Shown: piece by piece, positions 42,080 through 51,036 of the stretch
Layout: every line of letters begins with the position of its first letter
Numbering within the stretch: position 1 is the first letter of the stretch
NCBI GenBank assembly: GCA_023433405.1
Contig: JAEZCT010000010.1
Coordinates: 1 to 56,298, forward strand
Source: Bacillota bacterium
GTDB taxonomy: Bacteria > Bacillota > Clostridia > Oscillospirales > Ruminococcaceae
Length of the DNA: 56,298 nt
Direction of reading: 5' to 3'
Made by a program: the position numbers and the translations under genes
Notes under the pieces: generated by a model
Told to the model about the DNA's origin: nothing
What the model saw: only the letters and a program-made list of their open reading frames with translations
Databases searched by the model: none

Positions 42080-43210
42080 ATGTTCGCACACATCTATTTT
42101 TATCGGCTTAAGTACATCCTGCGCGATTATCAGAACCTGTTTTGGACCGCGGCATTCCCTCTTATTCTGGCGACGCTATTTGGCCTTGCCTTTAGCAACC
42201 TCAATAGCGCCGAGACCTTCTCACTCACCCCCGTCGCGGTGGTGGATAACGCGGCCTACAAGACAAACGCTGTCTTTCAAGCCGCACTTACCTCCGACAC
42301 GGTGGACGAAGGCCTGTTTAAGATTACCCTGTGTAACAAGGCCGAGGCCGAACGGCTTTTGCAGGACAATACCGTTCTGGGCATTCTGGAGCTTAGCTCG
42401 GAGGATTCGCTCACCGTTACGGTGCGGCAATCCGGCATACGGCAGAGCATTATTAAGAGCTTTGCCGATACCTACCTGCAAACAACCAGTTCCTATCTCA
42501 CTGTAGCAAAGACCAACCCCCTTGCCCTGCAAAACATCCGACCAAGCGGTGATTATAACGCCATAGCCGATGTCCCCTTAAAGAATAATCTCGACAACGT
42601 GATGGTGTATTACTTTGCCCTGATTGCCATGGCATGCATGTACGGCAGCTTTCAGGGGTTAGCGGCAGTATACGACGCCCAGGCAAACCAGTCTGAGGTA
42701 GCCGCACGGGCAAGCATTGCGCCGGTTCACAAGCTTAAGCTGTTTGGCGCCTACCTCAGCGCGGCGTTAACGGTGCAGATTGCCTCGGTGCTTCTCCTAA
42801 TAGGGTACCTGCACTTTGTCATTGGCATTGATTTTGGCGTAAAGGTGGGCTGGACGCTGCTTGCGGTTGTAATTAGCAGTGGTATGGGCGTAACCTTCGG
42901 GGCGTTTATCAGCGCGCTGCTAAAGCAGCAGCAGGGTCTTAAAATAGCCGTTATCATCGCAATATCCATGGTGTGCTCCTTTCTCGCGGGGCTTATGTAC
43001 CGAGATATGAAATACCTTGTGCAAAAGCATGTGCCCATCTTGGGCTGGCTAAACCCCGCAAACCTGATAGCCGACGCATTTTACGCGCTGTATTATTACG
43101 ACACGCTCAACCGTTATCTGCTTAATATCGGTATGCTCACGGCCTTCTCGGCGCTATTCTTCGGGGTGGTTTACTTGATTATGAGGAGGCAGAAGTATGC
43201 AAGTCTTTAA
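42080..43210 (+). CDS. ABC-2 type permease, first subunit
   Basis: A 376-residue membrane protein with one N-terminal helix (about 22-42), a large extracytoplasmic loop (45-170) with a QSGIRQSIIKSFADTYL segment, and five or six C-terminal helices (from MVYYFALIAMACMYGSFQGL on). This is the ABC-2 exporter pattern of DrrB/YhgE-like permeases. GGGAGG lies shortly before the ATG, 15 bp after the ATPase stop. It overlaps the second permease by 14 bp, which implies a heterodimeric channel. Confidence 0.9.
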   Translation: MFAHIYFYRLKYILRDYQNLFWTAAFPLILATLFGLAFSNLNSAETFSLTPVAVVDNAAYKTNAVFQAALTSDTVDEGLFKITLCNKAEAERLLQDNTVLGILELSSEDSLTVTVRQSGIRQSIIKSFADTYLQTTSSYLTVAKTNPLALQNIRPSGDYNAIADVPLKNNLDNVMVYYFALIAMACMYGSFQGLAAVYDAQANQSEVAARASIAPVHKLKLFGAYLSAALTVQIASVLLLIGYLHFVIGIDFGVKVGWTLLAVVISSGMGVTFGAFISALLKQQQGLKIAVIIAISMVCSFLAGLMYRDMKYLVQKHVPILGWLNPANLIADAFYALYYYDTLNRYLLNIGMLTAFSALFFGVVYLIMRRQKYASL

Positions 43211-44345
43211 GGTTTATTTTAAGATTATACAAAAAAACCTCTCGGGAATCATGATCTATTTTATGATTTTCCTGGCACTTTCCGTCCTCTTCTCTATCAC
43301 TGCTCCCGCGCAGAATGATGCCGGCTTTGTCCAGAGCAAATCGCGCATAGCGGTAATAAACGAGGACGACGCGCAGTTTTCACAGTCACTGGAGCAGTAC
43401 CTTGGCGAAACTCAAATTATCGTTCCGCTTAGCCATGACAGCGAGAGTCTGCTGGACGCGCTGTTCATCGGCGATATTTCGTACATCCTGCGCATCCCCA
43501 AGGGCTTTTCCGAGAATTTTTTAAATGGCAGCAACACCGTTACACTCGAAAAAACCACGGCGCCCGACTCCCTCACCGCCCTCCAGATCGACTTCATGAT
43601 TAACCGGTATTTGAGCATTGCGGGGGTCTACACCAGCGCGCTGCCCGATATTGACGCGGGTACCCTCAAGGAGTATATCTCCGCCGACCTTGCCAAGGAG
43701 GCAACCGTGGTTGTTCCCTCCGACAACAAGCCCCGGATGCAATCCTCCGGGCTCTACAATTATTTTATGTACTTCTCGTATGCCAGCATGGCCATTATCG
43801 TGTTGGGTGTAACCACTATTCTGCTGGTGTTTAACAACCGTGAGCTAAAGCGTCGCAACCTTGCCTCCCCCATGCCCGGTCTGAGCATGAATCTGCAGCT
43901 GGTACTGGGCAACGTGGTATTCTCCCTTGTGGCGTGGGGTATCGTCTCCGCAATCGGTCTGCTGCTTTACCCGCCGGATTCGTTTGCCCAGGCGGCGCCG
44001 CTTCTACTCAACGCATTGGCTTACACCTTCGTTTGCCTTTCCGCCGCGATGCTCATCGGGGTGCTTATTAAGAGCCGAAACGCCCAGTCGGCGATTGCCA
44101 CTGTTTTATCACTGGGGCTTTGCTTTCTTTCGGGTGTATTTGTCCCCCGCGAGCTGTTGGGGGATACGGTTCTCACCATCGCAAGCTTTACCCCAGCCTA
44201 TTGGTATGTGGGCGCTATCGCAGAATTTGCAAACGGCTTTTCAGACTCCGCCGTCATCTCCCTGCTCATCCAACTGGGGTACGCTGTTACGCTCTTGGTG
44301 GTTTCCCTTGCCGTTTCGCGGCATAAGGCAGCCGAGAGCCAATAA
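43197..44345 (+). CDS. ABC-2 type permease, second subunit
   Basis: A 382-residue partner permease with the same layout: helix at about 17-38, a long outer loop with AVINEDDAQFSQSLEQYLG, then six helices from YFMYFSYASMAIIVLGVTTIL. LGLCFLSGVFVPRELLGDTV followed by PAYWYVGA is typical of the ABC-2 family. GAGGAGG lies upstream within the first permease gene. The substrate is unknown; family and context suggest export of a peptide or amphiphile. Confidence 0.9.
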   Translation: MQVFKVYFKIIQKNLSGIMIYFMIFLALSVLFSITAPAQNDAGFVQSKSRIAVINEDDAQFSQSLEQYLGETQIIVPLSHDSESLLDALFIGDISYILRIPKGFSENFLNGSNTVTLEKTTAPDSLTALQIDFMINRYLSIAGVYTSALPDIDAGTLKEYISADLAKEATVVVPSDNKPRMQSSGLYNYFMYFSYASMAIIVLGVTTILLVFNNRELKRRNLASPMPGLSMNLQLVLGNVVFSLVAWGIVSAIGLLLYPPDSFAQAAPLLLNALAYTFVCLSAAMLIGVLIKSRNAQSAIATVLSLGLCFLSGVFVPRELLGDTVLTIASFTPAYWYVGAIAEFANGFSDSAVISLLIQLGYAVTLLVVSLAVSRHKAAESQ

Positions 44346-44431
44346 ACTCCGCTGCTTCTCCACGGGTGCAGCTATGGCTTGGTTGTCGGCTCTATCCGGT
44401 TTCTGGCCCCAATAGCCGCGTAACGCCTAAC

Positions 44432-44473
44432 ACAAAACCACACACCGGCCGTTTGGCCCATGTGTGGTTTTGT
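44432..44473 (+). terminator. Terminator of the ABC exporter operon
   Basis: A perfect 13-bp stem ACAAAACCACACA/TGTGTGGTTTTGT encloses a GC-rich inner part (GGCC-GTTT-GGCC) and lies about 85 bp past the second permease. Confidence 0.8.
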
Positions 44474-44493
44474 TCCTGTGCGACTTATATTAT

Positions 44494-44681
44494 GCTTTAC
44501 GCGCTTTCGCCGAAGGTTCTTCGTCACACAAACCGTGCTTCGTTTGCCCTTGCTTTGAGCTGGGTGCAGGGTGTCCCTGCCTCGCTTTTACTAAATTGCT
44601 TACTTTTCTCGAACAAGAAAAGTAAGCCGCCTGTCGGCGCGGGTGCCGACGTTCCAACAATTTAATGATGATTACCTAAAA
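44494..44681. repeat. R2 repeat, copy a (three hairpins)
   Basis: Matches 56119-56298 over almost its full length. Three hairpins follow each other: GCAGGG-TGT-CCCTGC (44566-44580), GCTTACTTTTCT-N6-AGAAAAGTAAGC (44598-44627) and GTCGGC-N6-GCCGAC (44633-44650). It ends GATGATTACCTAAAA. An eight-base insertion before the second hairpin separates it from copy b. Confidence 0.9.
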
Positions 44682-44735
44682 ACCGACCAAACACGAAGTT
44701 TATAAGGTCGGTTTTGGAAACTCCTATAGACCATA

Positions 44736-44823
44736 GCATGGTAGATAAAAACCAGCATGAAAACCCATAAGCAAAAGCGGTTTACTTGATATTTATACAC
44801 TTTTAAATCGTTTCTTCGTATAA
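44736..44823. repeat. R1 palindromic repeat, copy J (diverged)
   Basis: Keeps GATAAAAACC, GAAAACCCATAAGC, TTTACTTGATATTTATAC and TTTTAAATCG, but the left end is missing and the right end reads TTTCTTCGTATAA. Confidence 0.65.
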
Positions 44824-44932
44824 AATCAAGGCCTAACACCCCTTTCATCCCCCCGCAAAAAAGGGTATAATAAAGATACTTGATAAACCGCGTTTTGGGA
44901 TAAGACGTGTGTACAAAAGGATGAAATTTGCC

Positions 44933-45550
44933 ATGAGCGCCACCGCGAAGCGGGCGTACCAAACAGAACTTGATGAGCTCCTTCGAGCAAACGCGGGCAG
45001 GACACCCACCCTCATGCTGCATGTTTGCTGTGCGCCCTGCGCAAGCTATGTGCTGGAATACCTCTCGCCCTATTTTATGATTACGGCGTATTACGACAAC
45101 CCCAACATCGCCCCCCCGGAGGAGTATTATAAGCGGCTGGAGGAATTAAAGCGTCTCATTACCCTCATGCCCCTGCAAAACCCGGTGAGGCTCATTGAGG
45201 GAGCCTATGACCCCGAACGGTTTTATTCCCGCGTAACGGGTCTTGAGCAGGAGCCGGAGGGCGGCGCGCGCTGTAGCGCCTGCTTTGAGCTGCGCTTGGG
45301 AGAAACGGCGCGGCTTGCAAAGGAAACGGGTTGCGAATACTTTGCGTCCACCCTTTCCATCAGTCCGCATAAGGATGCCGGGCGGCTTGGGGCTATTGGC
45401 GACGCGCTGGCAAGCAGGTACGGCGTAGCGCACCTGCCATCCGATTTTAAAAAGCGGGGAGGCTACCAGCGCTCCACCCAGCTATGCGCCCAATACGGCA
45501 TTTACCGCCAGAGCTTTTGCGGCTGCGCGTTTTCGCTAACAGCCCGCTAA
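44933..45550 (+). CDS. queH: Epoxyqueuosine reductase QueH
   Basis: QueH performs the last step of queuosine synthesis, reducing epoxyqueuosine in tRNA; it is the non-QueG type enzyme common in anaerobes. The 205-residue protein holds the conserved cysteine clusters LHVCCAPCASYVLEYL (Cys32, Cys33, Cys36), GARCSACFELRL and the late SFCGCAFS, which together bind an iron-sulfur cluster and a second metal site. YYDNPNI and STLSISPHKD are further family blocks. The ATG at 44933 follows AAAAGGA by ten bases; earlier in-frame starts overlap that site. A terminator lies 80 bp past the stop. Confidence 0.94.
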   Translation: MSATAKRAYQTELDELLRANAGRTPTLMLHVCCAPCASYVLEYLSPYFMITAYYDNPNIAPPEEYYKRLEELKRLITLMPLQNPVRLIEGAYDPERFYSRVTGLEQEPEGGARCSACFELRLGETARLAKETGCEYFASTLSISPHKDAGRLGAIGDALASRYGVAHLPSDFKKRGGYQRSTQLCAQYGIYRQSFCGCAFSLTAR

Positions 45551-45628
45551 AGCTCTGGCGCGCCGATACTGCGCTTTGGCGGGCGGCAAGCCCCCCAGGG
45601 CGCGTTGCTTTTTTAGGTTTCCTTGAGA

Positions 45629-45665
45629 GCGTCCACCCGCTTGCACGCGGAGGGACGCCCTTTTT
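45629..45665 (+). terminator. Terminator after queH
   Basis: GCGTCC pairs with GGACGC and an inner CCGC with GCGG, followed by CCTTTTT. Confidence 0.75.
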
Positions 45666-45863
45666 AACCAACCCAAACCAGTATGGTTTTAAACCTGTTT
45701 GCACTATTCTTATCAGATAGTATAAATACAAACTTGCGGGCATAGAATGGGTATGTTGTTTGCGTTGGGCAAAACAGCGGATGAAGTTAAAATTTTATGT
45801 GGATAATAGATAAACCTCGGCATATATAAACTGTAAAGTTAATTTAAATTCACCAAAAAACAC

Positions 45864-45891
45864 TTGAAAACAGGAAATATTGTGGTAGAAT
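45864..45891 (+). promoter_or_regulatory. Probable promoter of glgB
   Basis: TTGAAA (45864-45869) and TAGAAT (45886-45891) are separated by 16 bp, about 65 bp upstream of the glgB start. Confidence 0.6.
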
Positions 45892-45954
45892 AATAACAAC
45901 ACTTCACCCATTTGCATCAAACAAGCAAAAATGGATAAAAAGGAATGGCTAGAG

Positions 45955-47871
45955 ATGACAACCGAACAGCAGGATTTAAGCTTGCCCACATACCTGTTTC
46001 ATCAGGGCACAAACTATCGCGCTTACGAGCTGCTGGGCTGCCGTCTGACCGGGGAGGGCGCGGTGTTTCGCGTCTGGGCGCCCGGCGCCGCCGCTGTCTC
46101 GGTAACGGGCGACTTCAATAGCTGGTCGCCTGACGCTAGCCCCATGACGCGCCGAAACAGCGAGGGGCTGTGGGAATGCCTGATAGAGAATATAAAGCAA
46201 TACGACATTTACAAATACTGTGTGACAGATCAAAACGGGGATACGCACATGAAGGCCGACCCCTATGCCTTTCACAGCGAAACGCGCCCGAAAAACGCCT
46301 CGAAGGTCTACGAGCTTGCGGGCTATCTGTGGCACGACGGGGATTGGCTTGCGCGTCGTCAGGGCATCGATGCGCTCAAGCAGCCCATGAACATCTACGA
46401 GGTGCATTTAGGCTCCTTCCGGCGCAACCCCGACGGCAGCCTGCTAAGCTATGAGATGCTGGCGGATACGCTGATTGCCTATGTCAAAGAGATGGGCTAT
46501 ACCCATATTGAGATTATGCCCGTCACCGAGCATCCCTTTGACGGTTCCTGGGGCTATCAGGTCACCGGGTATTTTGCCCCCACCTCGCGGTACGGTACCC
46601 CTCATAGCTTTATGCGGTTTGTGGACCGCTTTCACCAGGCGGGCATTGGCGTAATTATGGACTGGGTGCCGGCGCATTTTCCCAAGGATGAACACGGCCT
46701 GTATGAGTTTGACGGCGGAATATGCTATGAGTACGGCGAGCGAGCCAAGATGGAGAACGAGGGCTGGGGAACGCGTGTCTTTGATTTTGGCAAGAATGAG
46801 GTTCGCTCCTTTTTAATCTCAAGCGCTATGTTTTGGTTTGATAAATATCACATTGACGGTCTGCGGGTGGATGCCGTGGCCTCAATGATCTATTTGGATT
46901 ACTGCCGCGAAGAAGGGCAATGGCAGCCCAACCGGCTGGGCGGACGGGAAAACCTGGAGGCGGTCGAGCTGGTGCGCCTTTTAAATAAGGCGGTGCTTGA
47001 GGGCTACCCCGGCGCGCTGATGATAGCCGAGGAATCCACCGCTTGGCCGCTTGTGACCAAGCCGCCCAGCGCTACGGGTACCCCGCCCTACAACGGCGGT
47101 CTTGGCTTTAGCCTGAAATGGAATATGGGCTGGATGAACGACATCCTTCGCTACATCGCCACCGACCCGCTGTTTCGCGGCGAGAGCCACGGCAAGCTCA
47201 CCTTTTCGTTTGTATACGCCTTTTCTGAGAATTACGTCCTGCCTATCTCTCACGATGAGGTGGTACACGGCAAATGCTCCCTGCTTTCCAAAATGCCGGG
47301 GGAATACGACCAGAAATTCGACGCCATGCGCGGCTTTTTTGCCTATATGATAGCGCATCCCGGCAAAAAGCTGCTGTTTATGGGGCAGGAATTCGGGCAG
47401 TTTATTGAGTGGAACTTTAAGCAGGGGCTTGACTGGCTGCTGCTCGGCTACGACCGCCATCGCCAGCTGCGGGAGTTTGTAAAGCGCCTCAACCGCGTTT
47501 ACCTGGAGTACCCCGCCCTTTGGCGGCACGATTTTGAGCCTGAGGGCTTTGCATGGATTGCGGGGGACGACGTATCACACAGTGTCATCTCCTTCCGGCG
47601 CTTTGACGGCGACGGCGGGGAGCTTTTGTGTGTGTGCAGCTTTACCCCGGTGGAGCGCAAGGGCTACCGCGTGGGCGTGCCCCGCGCGGGGCGTTATGGG
47701 GTGCTAATAGACAGCGGCGCGCCGGAATACGGCGGCACCGTCGGCCCGCGCCCAGTGTGCTACGACGCAAAATCTCAAATGATGCACGGACAACCCTATT
47801 CCGTGGCGGTGGATCTCGCCCCCTGCGGTGTCCTGTACCTCAGGCCGCCGAAGCCCCCGGACAAAGGCTGA
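45955..47871 (+). CDS. glgB: 1,4-alpha-glucan branching enzyme
   Basis: GlgB cuts an alpha-1,4 chain and re-attaches it by an alpha-1,6 bond, creating branches in glycogen. The 638-residue protein has an N-terminal CBM48 domain (AVFRVWAPGAAAVSVTGDFN), then a GH13 barrel: DWVPAHFPKDEHGLYEFDG, DGLRVDAVASMIYLDY (nucleophile Asp), IAEESTAWP (acid Glu) and LPISHDEVVHGKCSLL (third Asp). The C-terminal beta domain closes it. I chose the ATG at 45955, downstream of AAAAGGA; the ATG at 45931 has no site. It opens the glgB-glgC-glgD-glgA series. Confidence 0.97.
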   Translation: MTTEQQDLSLPTYLFHQGTNYRAYELLGCRLTGEGAVFRVWAPGAAAVSVTGDFNSWSPDASPMTRRNSEGLWECLIENIKQYDIYKYCVTDQNGDTHMKADPYAFHSETRPKNASKVYELAGYLWHDGDWLARRQGIDALKQPMNIYEVHLGSFRRNPDGSLLSYEMLADTLIAYVKEMGYTHIEIMPVTEHPFDGSWGYQVTGYFAPTSRYGTPHSFMRFVDRFHQAGIGVIMDWVPAHFPKDEHGLYEFDGGICYEYGERAKMENEGWGTRVFDFGKNEVRSFLISSAMFWFDKYHIDGLRVDAVASMIYLDYCREEGQWQPNRLGGRENLEAVELVRLLNKAVLEGYPGALMIAEESTAWPLVTKPPSATGTPPYNGGLGFSLKWNMGWMNDILRYIATDPLFRGESHGKLTFSFVYAFSENYVLPISHDEVVHGKCSLLSKMPGEYDQKFDAMRGFFAYMIAHPGKKLLFMGQEFGQFIEWNFKQGLDWLLLGYDRHRQLREFVKRLNRVYLEYPALWRHDFEPEGFAWIAGDDVSHSVISFRRFDGDGGELLCVCSFTPVERKGYRVGVPRAGRYGVLIDSGAPEYGGTVGPRPVCYDAKSQMMHGQPYSVAVDLAPCGVLYLRPPKPPDKG

Positions 47872-47896
47872 ACCCTTTCACTTTGCTGTTATCCGC

Positions 47897-47919
47897 TTCA
47901 CAAGTGAATAATGTATAAT
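47897..47919 (+). promoter_or_regulatory. -10 box and dyad upstream of glgC
   Basis: TATAAT at 47914-47919 is preceded by the perfect dyad TTCAC-AA-GTGAA (47897-47908) in spacer position. No good -35 box is seen, so an activator may be needed. Confidence 0.4.
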
Positions 47920-48114
47920 GACTAAAAAATCAAGTTAAGCAAAGTTGAAAGCTGCCCGTCCCCAGCATCGGCTTAACCCGCTTTTAAAAAGTTTACCCTT
48001 TTAAATACGCTTTACCTAACCTTCTTTTTTCTATCTTCTTGCGGCTAAGCCGCGACACAATTTTTATGGCGCATACCGCCCTTTTGGCGTAGGCGCTGAA
48101 AAGGAATGATCGCT

Positions 48115-49320
48115 ATGATTCGTAAAAAGGAATGGATTGCAATGCTGCTGGCGGGAGGGCAGGGCAGCCGGCTGCATGTCCTCACCAAAAAGCTTGCAAA
48201 GCCCGCCGTACCCTACGGGGGCAAATACCGCATTATCGACTTTACGCTCTCTAACTGTGTCAATTCCGGCATTGATACCGTCGGGGTGCTCACCCAGTAT
48301 CAGCCGCTGGAGCTTAACGAGTACATCGGCAACGGTCAGCCGTGGGATTTGGATCGCAGCCGGGGCGGGGTGCATGTGCTGTCCCCCTACCAGAAGGCTA
48401 CCGGCTCGGACTGGTATTCCGGCACCGCAAACGCCATCTATCAAAACATTCATTTTATTGAGGGGTATGACCCCGAATACATTGCCATCCTGTCCGGCGA
48501 CCATATCTACAAAATGGATTATGAAAAGATGCTCGACTTTCATAAAGAAAAAAACGCGGACTGCACCATCGCGGTGATTACCGTACCGTGGGAGGAGGCC
48601 TCGCGCTTTGGCATCCTTGACGCGGATGATGACTACAAGATTCGCGAGTTTGCCGAAAAGCCAAAGCAGCCAAAAAGCAACCTCGCCTCCATGGGCGTGT
48701 ATATCTTTAACTGGAAGATGCTGCGCCAGTACTTAGAAAGCAACGAACGGGACAGCGCCGCCTCCAAGGATTTTGGAAAGGACATCATCCCCTCCATGCT
48801 CGCCGACGGGCAGAGGATGTTCGCCTACCCCTTTTCCGGCTACTGGAAGGATGTGGGAACCATCGACAGCCTGTGGGAGGCTAATATGGACCTGCTAAAC
48901 CCCAAGGTTCCCCTTGAGCTTCACGACCCGTCATGGAAAATCTATTCCCGCAACCCGGTTATGCCCCCACATTATTGCGGCATGGGCTCCTGTGTGCAAA
49001 ACGCGATTGTTGCCGAGGGCTGCAATATCTTTGGCAAGGTGGATTTCTCGGTGCTGTTTGCGGGTGTGACGGTGGAGGAGGGCGCCGTGGTGCGCGACAG
49101 CATTGTCATGCCGGGCGCGACCATTAAAAAAGGCGCGTCGGTGCAATATGCCATTATCGCGGAGGATGCGGTCATTGGCGAGGGCTGCGCGGTGGGCAAG
49201 CGCCCGGAGCAGGTGGAGAATAAGGACGATTGGGGCATTGCCGTGGTGGGCAGCGGCGCGGTGCTAACGGAAAACAGCGCGGTACTGCCCCGTGAGATGA
49301 TAGACGCCGACCGCAGCTAA
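48115..49320 (+). CDS. glgC: Glucose-1-phosphate adenylyltransferase GlgC
   Basis: GlgC makes ADP-glucose from glucose-1-phosphate and ATP, the committed step of glycogen synthesis. The 401-residue protein starts with the nucleotide loop LAGGQGSRL. PAVPYGGKYRIIDFTLSNC, the catalytic block LSGDHIYKMDYEKML and the glucose-1-phosphate site FAEKPKQPKSNLASMGVY follow, as do FSGYWKDVGTIDSLWEANMD and a left-handed beta-helix at the C-terminus. The ATG at 48115 is nine bases after AAAAGGA. The upstream 240 bp hold a -10 box with a dyad but no terminator for glgB that I can name. Confidence 0.97.
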   Translation: MIRKKEWIAMLLAGGQGSRLHVLTKKLAKPAVPYGGKYRIIDFTLSNCVNSGIDTVGVLTQYQPLELNEYIGNGQPWDLDRSRGGVHVLSPYQKATGSDWYSGTANAIYQNIHFIEGYDPEYIAILSGDHIYKMDYEKMLDFHKEKNADCTIAVITVPWEEASRFGILDADDDYKIREFAEKPKQPKSNLASMGVYIFNWKMLRQYLESNERDSAASKDFGKDIIPSMLADGQRMFAYPFSGYWKDVGTIDSLWEANMDLLNPKVPLELHDPSWKIYSRNPVMPPHYCGMGSCVQNAIVAEGCNIFGKVDFSVLFAGVTVEEGAVVRDSIVMPGATIKKGASVQYAIIAEDAVIGEGCAVGKRPEQVENKDDWGIAVVGSGAVLTENSAVLPREMIDADRS

Positions 49321-49615
49321 CATATACCTTACAGCGCGGTTTTGTATCCGCTGGTGTTATAGGATATTGAAATTTTCAAAAACCAAATTTTAAGCTTTTT
49401 AAAGTAGTCGTTTTTTAGGTAATCTTACTTTTTTCCCAAACCTGCCACACAAGGCTACTTTGGTGCTGGGTTACGGGGGATACTCGTTAAGGCTTTACTA
49501 ACCCGGTTTTAAAAACAAGAGCAATCGGCCGCACAGCCGCGTAGCCTATTGCCGCCGCACGGTTTCTTGAAGCGTTTTATTCAAAGTTGGTATTACAATC
49601 AAAAAAGGGATGGTC
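49321..49615. other. Intergenic region between glgC and glgD
   Basis: AT-rich sequence carrying a short piece of the R2 end in inverse orientation (TTTTTAGGTAATC, about 49421-49433) joined to an R3 copy (49433-49484). A TACAAT box near 49590 might be a -10 element of glgD, without a good -35. Confidence 0.55.
49433..49484. repeat. R3 repeat, copy b, fused to an R2 fragment
   Basis: CTTACTTTTTTCCC, CCACACAAGGCTACTTTGG and TACGGGGGATACTC match the reverse complement of 55903-55981. Confidence 0.75.
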
Positions 49616-50746
49616 ATGATGATGCAAGACGGAAAAAAGGTGCTTGGCATAATATTTTCAAATATGCACGACGAAATGCTGCGGGAGCTTACCGAACGCA
49701 GGACAATGGCCTCCGTACCCTTTGGGGGACGCTACCGCTTTATTGATTTTGCCCTCTCTTCCTTTGTTAACTCCAACATTCAGTCGGTGGGCGTTATTAC
49801 AAAAAGCAACTATCAGTCGCTTATGGATCATCTGGGCTCCGGACGGGAATGGGACCTTGCGCGCAAGCGGGAGGGCTTGTTCATCCTGCCGCCCTTCGGC
49901 AACGCGGGCGCCGGCATTTATCGGGGACGCATTGAGGCGCTCTCGGGCATACTGGGCTTTATCCGCCATTCCTCCGCACGGTACGTGGCGCTGGCGGACT
50001 GCGACACCATCTGCAACATCGATGTACGCGAGGTGGTTGCAGCCCATATTGAGAAGGAAGCCGAGATAACCATTGTATACCAGAAAAAAACCCTTACCCC
50101 CGATAACGCGCGGGATGCCACCATACTCTCTTGCGATGCCTCGGGGAGGGTGCGCGACGTTATGCTGACCCCTGATGTTGGCGGGGAGCGGTTTGTGTCG
50201 CTGAACTTAATGGTGATGGAGAAGCTGCTGCTCGAACGCTTGGTGGTGGAGAACATGAGCCGCAACCTGTACAGCCTGGAACGGGACGTGTTACAGGCAC
50301 GCGCTTCGCAGCTTAAAATTTATGGCTATGAATATACGCGGTTTTGCGCTAAAATAGATAGTATGAGGGACTACTACGACGCAAATATGCTGATGCTGCG
50401 CAAAGAGGTGCGTGACGAGCTGTTTTTGCCCCATCGCCCGATCTATACCAAGGTGCGCGACGACATGCCCGCAAGGTATGGGCTAAACGCCCAGGTTACG
50501 AACTCCCTGATTGCCGACGGCTGCACGATTGAGGGCGAGGTGGAAAACTCCATCCTGTTCCGCGGGGTAACGGTTGGCAAGGGCGCGAAGGTGCAAAACT
50601 CCATCATCATGCAGGATACGTCGGTGGGCGATAAGAGTGTGCTTGGCTACTGCATTACCGACAAGGACGTTACCATTAAGGATAACCGCACACTGATGGG
50701 TTACCTGTCTTATCCGGTCTTTATCGCCAAGGGCAGCGTGGTATAA
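49616..50746 (+). CDS. glgD: Glucose-1-phosphate adenylyltransferase, GlgD subunit
   Basis: GlgD is the Firmicute-specific partner of GlgC, mostly regulatory, which raises the activity of the GlgC/GlgD complex. The 376-residue protein has VPFGGRYRFIDFALSSFVNS and SLMDHLGSGREWDLARKREG but lacks the intact GGxGSRL loop of GlgC, and the C-terminal beta-helix motifs (VENSILFRGVTVGKGAKVQN) remain. AAAGGG lies six bases before the chosen ATG; the next ATG codon is equally possible. The TAA stop is the first triplet of R1 copy K. Confidence 0.95.
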   Translation: MMMQDGKKVLGIIFSNMHDEMLRELTERRTMASVPFGGRYRFIDFALSSFVNSNIQSVGVITKSNYQSLMDHLGSGREWDLARKREGLFILPPFGNAGAGIYRGRIEALSGILGFIRHSSARYVALADCDTICNIDVREVVAAHIEKEAEITIVYQKKTLTPDNARDATILSCDASGRVRDVMLTPDVGGERFVSLNLMVMEKLLLERLVVENMSRNLYSLERDVLQARASQLKIYGYEYTRFCAKIDSMRDYYDANMLMLRKEVRDELFLPHRPIYTKVRDDMPARYGLNAQVTNSLIADGCTIEGEVENSILFRGVTVGKGAKVQNSIIMQDTSVGDKSVLGYCITDKDVTIKDNRTLMGYLSYPVFIAKGSVV

Positions 50747-50854
50747 TACTAATCTCCTCAAAAAGTGTAGAAGGGCAGCTAAAATCCGCGTGAAAGCCCA
50801 TAGGCCAAGGCTTTTCACTTGTTTTTAACACTTTTGCATCGGATATTAGTATAA
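50744..50854. repeat. R1 palindromic repeat, copy K
   Basis: TAATACTAATCTCCTC to ATCGGATATTAGTATAAT. The inner stem GTGAAAGCC/GGCTTTTCAC and the loop CATAGGCCAA differ from the consensus. Its first three bases are the glgD stop codon. Confidence 0.9.
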
Positions 50855-51036
50855 TAATTACCCGCTTCTAGCCAAAGCAGGTATGGTGCGTCGGGGCGGC
50901 ATAGCGCCGCTCCGTTGCATTATATACAGTATAGTATTAAAGCGCGGGGAGACCTCGCAGACAAAAGGCTTTAGAAAAATGAGAATAGTAAATGATGAGT
51001 TGCGTAGAGCACCGAAAGGGGAAAAGGAGTATTGTC

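Larger units (their letters stand above)
44346..44932. other. Intergenic region between the ABC exporter and queH
   Basis: It holds the exporter terminator (44432-44473), an R2 repeat (44494-44681) and a diverged R1 copy (44736-44823). Open frames here are only translations of repeat DNA. No promoter for queH is clear. Confidence 0.7.
45551..45954. other. Intergenic region between queH and glgB
   Basis: It contains the queH terminator (45629-45665), a short TATCAGATAGTATAA remnant resembling an R1 end near 45710, an AT-rich stretch and the glgB promoter (45864-45891). Confidence 0.6.

Noticed and set aside
44366..44665. Open frame of 99 codons between the ABC exporter and queH
   Set aside because: Its second half is only a translation of repeat R2; the same sequence at the window end has no matching intact frame.
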